Below, piece by piece: positions 1-7,369 of a stretch of 8,716 bases of DNA. The notes below the pieces were generated by a model that made no database searches, was not told where the DNA came from, and was given only the letters and a program-made list of their open reading frames with translations. Location of the stretch: NCBI GenBank assembly GCA_937864935.1, contig CALMDN010000180.1, positions 1 to 8,716 on the forward strand, given 5' to 3'. The position numbers and the translations under genes are program-made. Each line of letters opens with the position of its first letter. Positions within the stretch are counted from its first letter, which is position 1. Origin of the DNA: an uncultured Bacteroidales bacterium. Its GTDB lineage: Bacteria; Bacteroidota; Bacteroidia; Bacteroidales; Lentimicrobiaceae.

Positions 1-1133
<1,133 letters not shown>

Positions 1134-1157
1134 TTAAATTTAACAATATTTTCAGGA

Positions 1158-1436
1158 TCAGATAATTGCAACGATATCTGATTCACGCATGATCAGATAG
1201 TCCCTGCCTTCAACATTGATCTCAGTTCCGGCGTACTTACCGTAGAGAACCACGTCCCCTACCTTAACTGTCACAGGCTCATCTTTCTTACCGGGGCCAA
1301 CGGCCACCACTGTTCCACGCTGTGGTTTTTCTTTGGCTGTATCAGGAATAATAATGCCACCGGCAGTTTTCTGTTCTGCAGCAGCAGGTTCAATCAAAAC
1401 ACGGTCAGCCAATGGTTTTACATTCACTTGTGTCAT
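1158..1436 (-). CDS. groES: 10 kDa co-chaperonin GroES
   Basis: GroES is the heptameric lid of the GroEL chamber. From ATG 1436 the product is 92 residues ([17 protein letters not shown]...), a normal GroES length. It shows the N-terminal [10 protein letters not shown] strand and the mobile loop with GGIIIP at residues 26-31, which docks onto GroEL. It also has [15 protein letters not shown] and a C-terminal RESDIVAII. The frame is open to an ATG at 1475 that would add 13 residues ([13 protein letters not shown]). I prefer 1436 because GroES proteins normally begin just before this conserved strand and the extra residues are not typical of the family. It is the first gene of the groES-groEL operon, lying beyond the secG terminator and an inverted repeat that may regulate it. 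Confidence 0.96.
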   Translation of the reverse strand: MTQVNVKPLADRVLIEPAAAEQKTAGGIIIPDTAKEKPQRGTVVAVGPGKKDEPVTVKVGDVVLYGKYAGTEINVEGRDYLIMRESDIVAII

Positions 1437-1483
1437 TGCTATAGGTTTTAGGTTTATAATTTTTTCTGTGTTCACCGCCAGTT

Positions 1484-1500
1484 GTCATATTTTGTGCCAA
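1484..1500 (-). promoter_or_regulatory. Sigma-54-like -24/-12 near-match upstream of groES
   Basis: On the minus strand this reads TTGGCACAAAATATGAC. Against the sigma-54 consensus TTGGCACG-N4-TTGCW the -24 half matches 7 of 7 positions (TTGGCAC). The -12 half has the G at the correct distance but GA where GC is expected. If used, transcription would start near 1473, about 37 nt before the groES ATG. The match is imperfect and could be chance. It is recorded because a sigma-54 activator is encoded just upstream in the same gene cluster. Confidence 0.25.
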
Positions 1501-1557
1501 AAGCTGAACCGGGTCAGGCCAAAAATTGTTAAAGCCAATATAGATCAGATTATATAG

Positions 1558-1598
1558 CTGATTTTCAATTGATAACAATCATTGCAATTGAAAATCAG
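1558..1598. repeat. Perfect 14-bp inverted repeat, 13-nt spacer, upstream of groES
   Basis: The left arm CTGATTTTCAATTG (1558-1571) and right arm CAATTGAAAATCAG (1585-1598) are exact reverse complements, separated by 13 nt. It lies after the secG terminator and about 120 nt before the groES start. No T-run follows on the minus strand, so it does not look like a terminator. It does not resemble the CIRCE element (TTAGCACTC-N9-GAGTGCTAA). The minus-strand -35-like TTGTTA lies inside the spacer, and TATAAT (1554-1549) follows 18 nt later. A regulator bound here would therefore cover a possible promoter. A further ATCAG at 1544-1548 could pair with the CTGAT of the left arm, giving a competing hairpin in any transcript that includes it. 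Operator role is inferred. Confidence 0.6.
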
Positions 1599-1630
1599 AA
1601 AAACACAGCCGGTTATTCTGAACGTACGGC

Positions 1631-1667
1631 AAAAAAAAATGTCAGACTGTTGTGACAATCTGACATT
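1631..1667 (-). terminator. Rho-independent terminator of the secG operon
   Basis: In the minus-strand transcript the arms 1667-1655 and 1650-1638 pair along 13 bp. One pair is G-U and the rest are Watson-Crick, around a 4-nt loop (CACA, 1654-1651). A run of nine T on the minus strand (1639-1631) follows and overlaps the end of the stem. It starts about 20 nt after the secG stop codon. This separates the sigma-54 activator-lptE-TPR-secG transcript from groES-groEL. Confidence 0.9.
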
Positions 1668-1688
1668 CAAACGTGACTTTAAAAGATC

Positions 1689-2066
1689 TTATTTTGCAGC
1701 CGGCGCGGGTTCTGTACCCTGGGTTGCAGGAGCTTCTTCCTGTCCGGCAGGAGGGGCCTGGAAATCCTGAACGGGAGCTGACTGCTCATTGATGAGCTGA
1801 CGAAGCTCGGTATCGGTGGTATTGGCTACATTTGCGTTGCGCGGAATAACAAAAATTGAAAACAGGCTCAGTACCAACAGCACAATGGCCAGGGTCCAGG
1901 TGGTTTTCTCAAGAAAATCAGCCGTTTTTCTGACACCCATAAACTGATTTGATGAAGAAAAGTTAGAGGCCAGACCTCCTCCTTTGGAATTCTGCACCAG
2001 TACGACCAGACTTAACAATACGCAGGCAATCAGAATCAGTACTGAAACTAAGATATAAGCTCCCAT
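1689..2066 (-). CDS. secG: Protein-export translocase subunit SecG
   Basis: SecG is the small non-essential subunit of the SecYEG channel in the inner membrane and helps SecA-driven export. The 125-residue product has two hydrophobic helices, about residues 3-24 and 57-75. The family motif VLVQNSKGGGL lies at 22-32 between them, followed by a cytoplasmic loop with QFMGVRKTADFLEKTTW. The C-terminal 45 residues are an Ala/Pro/Glu/Gln-rich tail beyond the membrane core. SecG proteins vary most in this part, so the tail is probably disordered. ATG 2066 sets the first helix immediately at the N-terminus, as expected. It is the last gene of the operon: 26 nt separate it from the TPR gene and a strong terminator follows. 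Confidence 0.93.
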   Translation of the reverse strand: MGAYILVSVLILIACVLLSLVVLVQNSKGGGLASNFSSSNQFMGVRKTADFLEKTTWTLAIVLLVLSLFSIFVIPRNANVANTTDTELRQLINEQSAPVQDFQAPPAGQEEAPATQGTEPAPAAK

Positions 2067-2092
2067 TTGAAAATGTGTTTTTAACGTTAAAA

Positions 2093-3232
2093 TCAGCCAC
2101 TAAGATGGCTTTCTTCTATTTCTGAAATCAGGGCTGCAAAGTAAGTGCTTTTTTCCGGATAAATCAAACTTAATTTCTCATAAATTTTTATTGCCTTCTC
2201 ATGGTTTCCCTGTTTCAGGTGAATCTGTGCAAGTGTCTCCGTTACAATGTCATCATGATCTATGCTGCTGAACCTGGCCTGGTCGAGCGGGTTAAAGAAA
2301 TCACGCTTTGGCTGGCTTATCCTGGGCTCGTTTCGGATAAACCGGTCAATGATTTCCGCCTTTTTCTCACTTTCAGTTCTGGACAGGCCCGTTTCACTGG
2401 AGATATTGGCAGAATGAATCCCGGATACTTCCTCCGAAGTAATTGTACTACCCTCATCCTCAGGTACATAATCCGGAGTGAGGTGATAGACAGCCAGCAT
2501 CTCATCCGGGAAACGGTCATCAACATCCGCTGATCCGGATTCTGCATCAGGCAAGGTATCCTGTTCATGCTGTAGTAAAGCGGCTTTGCCATCTTCCGGT
2601 GCTGCGGTTTCGCTGTTGACTTCAGTACCACCATCAGCCTCACCGGAAACAGTCGCTGACAGCTTACGGCTCAGGGCTTCTTCTTCCCTGATCTCCGCCA
2701 GACGTTTGGCAACGATTTCCTGCAGGCGCAAAAGATTCGCAATTTCATCTTCCGCTGAAAGATTCACCGGTGTTTGATCTGCATCCTGTGTTGAACCGGC
2801 AATGCTTTGAATGTCAGGGGTTATCTCAGTTTCCGGCATGAAAAATCCCTGTTCAGTATCCTCCTGTATGGTGATGAATGTTGTTTCATTGGCAAAAACA
2901 TGGGCAACACGATCCGCATCAGGCATAGCGGCTCCTTCGGTTTCACGGGTTGTTTCCGCTTCAGGTTGTGGGTCGGATATTATGTACTCAACATACAGGG
3001 GTTTTTCCTCTATCAGTCGTCTGAGCTGAGCCCTGTCGCAGGCATAGGCAGCCGCCAGCTTCAACTGATGGTTGTAGCGTATGCTGTTCACCTTCCTGTA
3101 ATTCAGCGCCAGCAGCATCTGAACAGTCTGGCAGTAGGGCATCTCCCTGGCAACCTGCTCAAGCCGGGGAAGACTGACTTCTCCGAGCGTCTCAGGATGT
3201 TTCAGGTAAGACTCAAACTGCGAAGGCTTCAT
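2093..3232 (-). CDS. Conserved Bacteroidota TPR protein between lptE and secG
   Basis: This is a 379-residue protein of unknown function. The N-terminal 80 residues (MKPSQFESYLKHPETLGEVS...) are helical-looking and probably folded. The middle, about 100-290, is strongly acidic, low in complexity and likely disordered. A conserved-looking block follows at about 295-315 (IDRFIRNEPRISQPKRDFFNP). One recognisable tetratricopeptide unit lies at about 328-370 (ETLAQIHLKQGNHEKAIKIY...YPEKSTYFAALI). There is no signal peptide or membrane segment, so a cytoplasmic location is likely. TPRs usually bind other proteins. From memory, proteins with this C-terminal block next to secG are common in Bacteroidota. 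ATG 3232 lies 6 nt after the lptE stop, so the genes are tightly co-transcribed and perhaps translationally coupled. A role in envelope biogenesis is suggested only by its neighbours. Confidence 0.88.
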   Translation of the reverse strand: MKPSQFESYLKHPETLGEVSLPRLEQVAREMPYCQTVQMLLALNYRKVNSIRYNHQLKLAAAYACDRAQLRRLIEEKPLYVEYIISDPQPEAETTRETEGAAMPDADRVAHVFANETTFITIQEDTEQGFFMPETEITPDIQSIAGSTQDADQTPVNLSAEDEIANLLRLQEIVAKRLAEIREEEALSRKLSATVSGEADGGTEVNSETAAPEDGKAALLQHEQDTLPDAESGSADVDDRFPDEMLAVYHLTPDYVPEDEGSTITSEEVSGIHSANISSETGLSRTESEKKAEIIDRFIRNEPRISQPKRDFFNPLDQARFSSIDHDDIVTETLAQIHLKQGNHEKAIKIYEKLSLIYPEKSTYFAALISEIEESHLSG

Positions 3233-3238
3233 ATCAGG

Positions 3239-3787
3239 CTACCAGTTTACTACAGATTTATTGAAAATATCGTCAACCAGGGCTTCATTGATCTTACTGA
3301 TCAGGTCAAGCTCAACAGAGGCGAGGTTAAGGGAACTGCTGTAATCCTCATACCGGGTGAATGAGGTTTCAAAATCGTCTTTCGGGCTGTATTTACTGGT
3401 AAACCTGACATTGACAGTAATTTTCAGCCTGATTAAAGCTGCCTGCTGATCGCCTGTAATGGCTACCGGTTCAGTAGCATAACCGGTAATCTCGCCTTCA
3501 AGGTGCAGATCACCGTTGCGGGGTGTCTGGATCAGACTGGTCTGTGACGAAAACTTCTCCCTCAGTGTCTCTGTGAAGGACTGACTGAGGGTAGGCTGCA
3601 CCAGATCAGCCTTGTTCGGAAACACAGCAATGGAAATGGTTTTTGCTTCAGCCGGCACGGAAGCACCCGTGAAGGTATAAACACCACATCCGGACAGCAC
3701 AACTGCCATGCCCGCCACGATGAAGGTTAACAGCCTTTTACCGGCTAACCCGGAAAACTGTTTGATAGCGACTTTGCTAGAGTTCAT
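3239..3787 (-). CDS. lptE: LPS-assembly lipoprotein LptE
   Basis: LptE is the outer-membrane lipoprotein that plugs and assembles the LptD barrel, which delivers lipopolysaccharide to the cell surface. The 182-residue product starts with a basic stretch (K5, K9, K17, R18), a hydrophobic segment (19-31) and the lipobox LSGC, giving a lipidated Cys34. The mature part begins GCGVYTFTGASVPAEAKTISIAVFPN, then TLSQSFTETLREKFSSQT, LHLEGEITGYATEPVAI and a C-terminal helix, as in the Bacteroidota LptE family. ATG 3787 overlaps the end of the sigma-54 activator gene by 11 nt, which suggests translational coupling. A start at Met27 would destroy the signal peptide and is rejected. LptD is not in the window. 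Confidence 0.9.
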   Translation of the reverse strand: MNSSKVAIKQFSGLAGKRLLTFIVAGMAVVLSGCGVYTFTGASVPAEAKTISIAVFPNKADLVQPTLSQSFTETLREKFSSQTSLIQTPRNGDLHLEGEITGYATEPVAITGDQQAALIRLKITVNVRFTSKYSPKDDFETSFTRYEDYSSSLNLASVELDLISKINEALVDDIFNKSVVNW

Positions 3788-5000
3788 ACTCTTTTATCTT
3801 TCTGTAAAGCGTGCGTTCAGAAATACCCAGTTCAAGTGCAGCATTTTTTCGTTTCCCCCCATGCTTTTCAATGGCCCTGCGGATGAGATCGATCTCTTTC
3901 TTCTGAATGGAAAGTGAGTCATCAAGCACTTCTGATGTGTACAAGGTTTCGATATCGGAATGGTCAACCCTGGGCTGCACTTCCACCAGGGGCTGATCAG
4001 GCCTGTTTTCATGATGCTCTTTGTAAAGCTGGGCAATGATGGGCTGATGCTCACGCTGCAGCTCGTGACTGACACCTCCCTGGTCGATGATGGCCACCAC
4101 CAGTTTTTTAAGCTCCCCGATATCACGTTTCATATCAAACAGTACCTTGTAAAGTATTTCACGTTCCGAAAACTCACTGGACGGGTTTTCTTTCTGAAAC
4201 AACACAGGTAAAGAACGGTTATCGGCCGGTAAATATTTCTGCAGGTTGGCAGCCGTGATCATTCTGCTCTCTTCAATGATGGAAATCTGCTCTGTGATGT
4301 TTTTCAGTTGTCTGACATTCCCCTGCCAGCGGTAGTTCATGAGCATCTGTTTCGCCGATTCATCCAGCTCAAGCTGAGGCATGCGGTATTTCTCAGCAAA
4401 ATCGCCGGCGAACTTCCTGAAAAGTAGCACCACATCATCTTTTCTTTCGCGCAGGGGCGGAATGAAAATGGGAACCGTGTTCAGCCTGTAATACAGATCC
4501 TGCCGGAACTTACCCCGGTTGATTGCTTCCGGAATATCAACATTGGTGGCAGCCACCACCCTGACATCTGTTTTAATAACCTTGGAGGAGCCCACCCGGA
4601 TAAATTCTCCGGTTTCAAGCACCCTTAAAAGCCTCACCTGGGTCGACAAGGGCAATTCTGCCACTTCATCGAGAAAAATGGTGCCGCCATTTACCACCTC
4701 GAAATATCCCTTGCGCGATTCATGGGCTCCGGTAAACGCCCCCTTCTCATGTCCGAACAACTCAGAATCGATGGTTCCTTCAGGAATCGCTCCGCAGTTA
4801 ACGGCAATGTAAGGTCCGTGCTTGCGTGCACTCAGGTTGTGAATGATCTGCGGAAAAGATTCCTTCCCTACCCCGCTCTCACCGTTGATCAAAACGGTGA
4901 TGTCGGTTGCAGCAACCTGGCGGGCGATGTCGATCGCCCTGTCGAGCAACGGGGAGTGGCCGATGATGCCAAACCGCTGCTTAATTGATTGAATATCCAT
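3777..5000 (-). CDS. Sigma-54-dependent transcriptional activator (AAA+ plus Fis-type HTH, no receiver domain)
   Basis: This protein uses ATP hydrolysis to open promoters held by sigma-54 (RpoN) RNA polymerase. In its 407 residues the AAA+ domain begins almost at the N-terminus. It has Walker A GESGVGKE (40-47), the sigma-54 contact loop GAFTGA intact (87-92), Walker B GGTIFLDE (105-112) and the arginine-bearing FRQDLYYRLN (165-174). A WQGNVRQLKN helix follows in place of the usual WPGNVREL. About 100 residues of linker then lead to a Fis-type helix-turn-helix ending LELGISERTLYRKIKEYEL. There is no receiver, GAF or PAS domain, so any signal must act through the linker, a partner or expression level. 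The AAA+ motifs look catalytically competent. It is first in the operon with lptE, the TPR gene and secG. Target promoters are unknown. Confidence 0.95.
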   Translation of the reverse strand: MDIQSIKQRFGIIGHSPLLDRAIDIARQVAATDITVLINGESGVGKESFPQIIHNLSARKHGPYIAVNCGAIPEGTIDSELFGHEKGAFTGAHESRKGYFEVVNGGTIFLDEVAELPLSTQVRLLRVLETGEFIRVGSSKVIKTDVRVVAATNVDIPEAINRGKFRQDLYYRLNTVPIFIPPLRERKDDVVLLFRKFAGDFAEKYRMPQLELDESAKQMLMNYRWQGNVRQLKNITEQISIIEESRMITAANLQKYLPADNRSLPVLFQKENPSSEFSEREILYKVLFDMKRDIGELKKLVVAIIDQGGVSHELQREHQPIIAQLYKEHHENRPDQPLVEVQPRVDHSDIETLYTSEVLDDSLSIQKKEIDLIRRAIEKHGGKRKNAALELGISERTLYRKIKEYEL

Positions 5001-5618
5001 TTGTTTAAACTGAATTCAGATAATCTTCTGCAAAGTTAATAAATCGCCGTACCCGATAACCAGCATTTAAGGCAAAAACTGACATTTTGTCAATGGCATC
5101 AGAAACCAGGATGAAGGAGTAACTGAACGAAACCATGTTGCGTCAGATGATTTATTCTTCAGTGTAAGAACAGATAAAGTACCTGATTGAGTCAGAGGCT
5201 ACCGGAAAAGCATCAGATCAGCAGACAATCAATCAGACCAACGGGGAATGTTATGTTTCAGAACCAAAATAACGTTCTCAAAAAAGAGACCAGCCTGACA
5301 GTTTCTCCATATGTCAACATTGAGATCTCAGTTTCAGCAAGATTGATCAATCCAATTAATTGTCGATGAAGACTTTAATTCTACTCAGATTCTTTAAAGG
5401 AATGCGGCAGAGGCTCTCAGTAATTGAAAGGGGACGATGAATACCAAAGGTAATGAAGATTTGCCGGTTTCTATCACATCCTTTCACAGGTCCTTTCCCC
5501 GGTGACCGGGACTCTCAGCCATGCATGTTCAATACGGACTATGGCGGCGTGCCAGTGGGAGGGCAATGAGACAGCCTGAGTAGCTGGAAATAAGGGTAAG
5601 CTAAATCTGAAATTGCAC
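5001..5618. other. Gene-free stretch between the cytochrome gene and the activator operon
   Basis: No convincing gene, tRNA or repeat family is seen on either strand. The only long open frames (5187-5369 plus and 5474-5665 minus) have no recognisable content. At the right end, 5031-5038 is the likely promoter of the operon to the left. TGACATTTTGTCA (5080-5092) is a short palindrome with 5-bp arms, about 40 nt upstream of that promoter box, and could be an operator. CCCGGTGACCGGG (5498-5510) and CATGCATG (5520-5527) are further small palindromes. They sit in a more GC-rich patch after the cytochrome stop. No stem followed by a T-run is seen after the cytochrome gene. Confidence 0.5.
5031..5038 (-). 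promoter_or_regulatory. Bacteroidota -7 promoter element for the activator-lptE-TPR-secG operon
   Basis: The minus strand reads TAACTTTG, an exact match to the Bacteroidota housekeeping -7 element TAnnTTTG, 30 nt before the ATG at 5000. Transcription would start near 5025 with a short leader. No clear -33 TTTG is seen at the usual distance, so the call rests on the -7 box and its position. Confidence 0.5.
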
Positions 5619-7319
5619 CTATGGAACAATTTTGCCAATAAAAACTGCAGCGTTATTATCCACAACTGTCATGTCGCCGGTATCCACAATTCCGTCTCCA
5701 TTGATATCTGTATTCAGATAGCCAGTTAAAAAGTTGTATGAATCGTTGTCAACCGGTGTAAAGTCTGAGGTATCAATGATACCGTCCTGATTTACATCAC
5801 CGCCATAGATAACATATTTACCGGAAATGAGTTTAAGATTACTGCCAAAAGCCTGACCGGATGAAGATGTGAAATTATAGCTTACTGTTCCGGATCCAAA
5901 TGGAACAGGTGTTCCATTCCAGGTTTCAATACTGCTGCGATGCTTTACAACAATAAAATAACTTTCTCCCATTGATGCCGGCAGAGTCAGTGAGGAGAAA
6001 CCATTGGTATTCACGGCAACAGTGAATGGACCGGCAGCCAAGGAATAGGGATATGTTGAATTATGCAATTCCACAACAATCTGATCTGCTATCAGACCCG
6101 GGAACCTGAAGCCGTTTGTGCCATTCACTTTATTCATCTCCGTTCCATTAAACAATCCTTCGAGCAAAACGGTGATATTTAAAGTTGCAGGCAAATATCC
6201 ATGAGGACCGGGGCCTGCCGGAACAACGGTATGACAAACCTCACACCTTCGCAGCGTTCCCGGATATTCCTGAAGCGAAATATTCTGTACATTATCGTTT
6301 GGATGAACCGTTGGCTGGATGGCATGAGGCGAACCATGACAAACACTGCAGAATAAACCTCCATGTCCGCGCGAATCCTTGAAAAGCTTTCCGGGCTCCT
6401 CTGAATAAGCAGAGCCATGACAATTTGCCGATCCACAGGATGGCTCCTGAAGCCAGGGCTGGCGTCCGTTTTCAATCGACTGAGCTACCTGTTCCATATT
6501 TCCATGGCAGTCCTGACAAACCATACCGGCCGTATGCATTACATCACGAAAGCACTGGGTATTGGCACCCGGATGACATTTATAACAATTGTTTGTTTTG
6601 TCTTTGTGCTTATCATGCATTACAAATGAAAATGATTTAATTCCTGGCTGGCCAGGCATACCAAGCGCATTGTCAGCATGACATGAAGCACACAGAACCG
6701 GGGTATTTTCCGGATTGAATCCGCCTTCGTCATCGTGTTCATCAAGGATATCCTGTTCACTGCTGTGACAGCCGCTGCTCACACAACTCATTTCGTTGGA
6801 AACAGGAATAACCGGCCGGGAAATATATAGCAATGAATTAGAATTATCTCTTAATTCAACCTGTGCAAGTTGAAAAGGAGATTCGGAGACAAGATTGTTA
6901 TCCTGATACGGCGTTATTGGAATTCCATCAACATAAAAATGATCTTCGGCGGCAATCATGCTGCCTGTGAGGCCTGCACCCGTGAGACCGGTATTGGGTG
7001 CAAGGGTTACGCCAAACAGTTGCTGCACATAATCCCAGAAATTGGTCTTCCCAACCGAATAGGTATTCCCGGGAATTGAATAGTGTACATTAAACCCGGT
7101 TGTAACTACCTGTGGCAATTCAGTGGCTGAACCCTTCCTGATTACCTGAGCCCTCAGGTTATTGTAGGGAGGCAATACAGTTATTTTGGAGAAATCCTTG
7201 TTGGAACAATGCATGCCCAGATCGTTCCAGCTTATTATTATGTATTCTTCAGTACCATCCCCCGCAAAAAGAATGGGAAAAAACATGATTACGAAAACCA
7301 AAGGCCACCTCTTCTTCAT
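5619..7319 (-). CDS. Secreted seven-heme c-type cytochrome with C-terminal beta-domain and dockerin-like tail
   Basis: This is a 566-residue predicted electron carrier of the periplasm or cell exterior. Residues 1-20 are a signal peptide (MKKRWPLVFVIMFFPILFAG), with no lipobox cysteine. Residues 25-175 form a heme-free domain beginning with WNDLGMHC (Cys38). Seven covalent heme motifs follow: CVSSGCH (179-185) and CGSANCH (295-301) of CX4CH type, and CASCH (210), CYKCH (245), CQDCH (268), CSVCH (324) and CEVCH (359). Extra histidines (195, 235, 238, 262, 319, 332, 339, 373) could be distal ligands. Residues 378-505 look like a beta-sandwich with VVKHRSSIETW. The tail carries two dockerin-like calcium loops, at 508-519 and 538-549. 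The start is 7319, not the upstream in-frame ATG at 7364: it gives a proper signal peptide, follows GGAG, and 7364 lies inside the promoter box. Redox partner and substrate are unknown. Confidence 0.9.
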   Translation of the reverse strand: MKKRWPLVFVIMFFPILFAGDGTEEYIIISWNDLGMHCSNKDFSKITVLPPYNNLRAQVIRKGSATELPQVVTTGFNVHYSIPGNTYSVGKTNFWDYVQQLFGVTLAPNTGLTGAGLTGSMIAAEDHFYVDGIPITPYQDNNLVSESPFQLAQVELRDNSNSLLYISRPVIPVSNEMSCVSSGCHSSEQDILDEHDDEGGFNPENTPVLCASCHADNALGMPGQPGIKSFSFVMHDKHKDKTNNCYKCHPGANTQCFRDVMHTAGMVCQDCHGNMEQVAQSIENGRQPWLQEPSCGSANCHGSAYSEEPGKLFKDSRGHGGLFCSVCHGSPHAIQPTVHPNDNVQNISLQEYPGTLRRCEVCHTVVPAGPGPHGYLPATLNITVLLEGLFNGTEMNKVNGTNGFRFPGLIADQIVVELHNSTYPYSLAAGPFTVAVNTNGFSSLTLPASMGESYFIVVKHRSSIETWNGTPVPFGSGTVSYNFTSSSGQAFGSNLKLISGKYVIYGGDVNQDGIIDTSDFTPVDNDSYNFLTGYLNTDINGDGIVDTGDMTVVDNNAAVFIGKIVP

Positions 7320-7323
7320 ACCA

Positions 7324-7330
7324 CTCTCCT
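7324..7330 (-). promoter_or_regulatory. Shine-Dalgarno site that fixes the cytochrome start
   Basis: The minus strand reads AGGAGAG, with GGAG about 6-7 nt before the ATG at 7319. Strong Shine-Dalgarno sequences are not the rule in Bacteroidota. Here it supports the start that produces a signal peptide. Confidence 0.7.
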
Positions 7331-7361
7331 TTCTTGATTTTTCATCCCATATATCTACATA

Positions 7362-7369
7362 CAAAGATA
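7362..7369 (-). promoter_or_regulatory. Bacteroidota -7 promoter element for the cytochrome gene
   Basis: The minus strand reads TATCTTTG, an exact TAnnTTTG match, 42 nt upstream of the ATG at 7319. It overlaps the alternative ATG at 7364, which could then not lie on the transcript. No good -33 TTTG is seen at the usual spacing. The gene therefore appears to have its own promoter rather than depending on the amidase gene upstream. Confidence 0.5.

Noticed and set aside
1437..1475. Longer groES start at ATG 1475
   Set aside because: It adds 13 residues not typical of GroES, and ATG 1436 gives the family's usual length and N-terminus.
1437..1688. CIRCE/HrcA operator before groES
   Set aside because: No TTAGCACTC or GAGTGCTAA half-site is present; the inverted repeat here has a different sequence.
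2201..3364. Several open frames on the plus strand, up to 185 codons, opposite the TPR and lptE genes
   Set aside because: They lie antisense to well-supported genes, have no family features, and arise from the codon pattern of the opposite strand.
5187..5369. 60-codon open frame on the plus strand
   Set aside because: No recognisable domain, no hydrophobic or signal segment, and no clear ribosome site; it fits chance in an AT-rich gap.
5437..5505. 22-codon plus-strand frame after an AGGGG sequence, possible leader or relic of a mobile element
   Set aside because: Too short and without any recognised match; downstream frames are broken by stops. I could not tie it to a known element.
5474..5665. 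63-codon minus-strand frame overlapping the end of the cytochrome gene
   Set aside because: It runs out of frame over the dockerin tail and then into the gap; no family features are seen.
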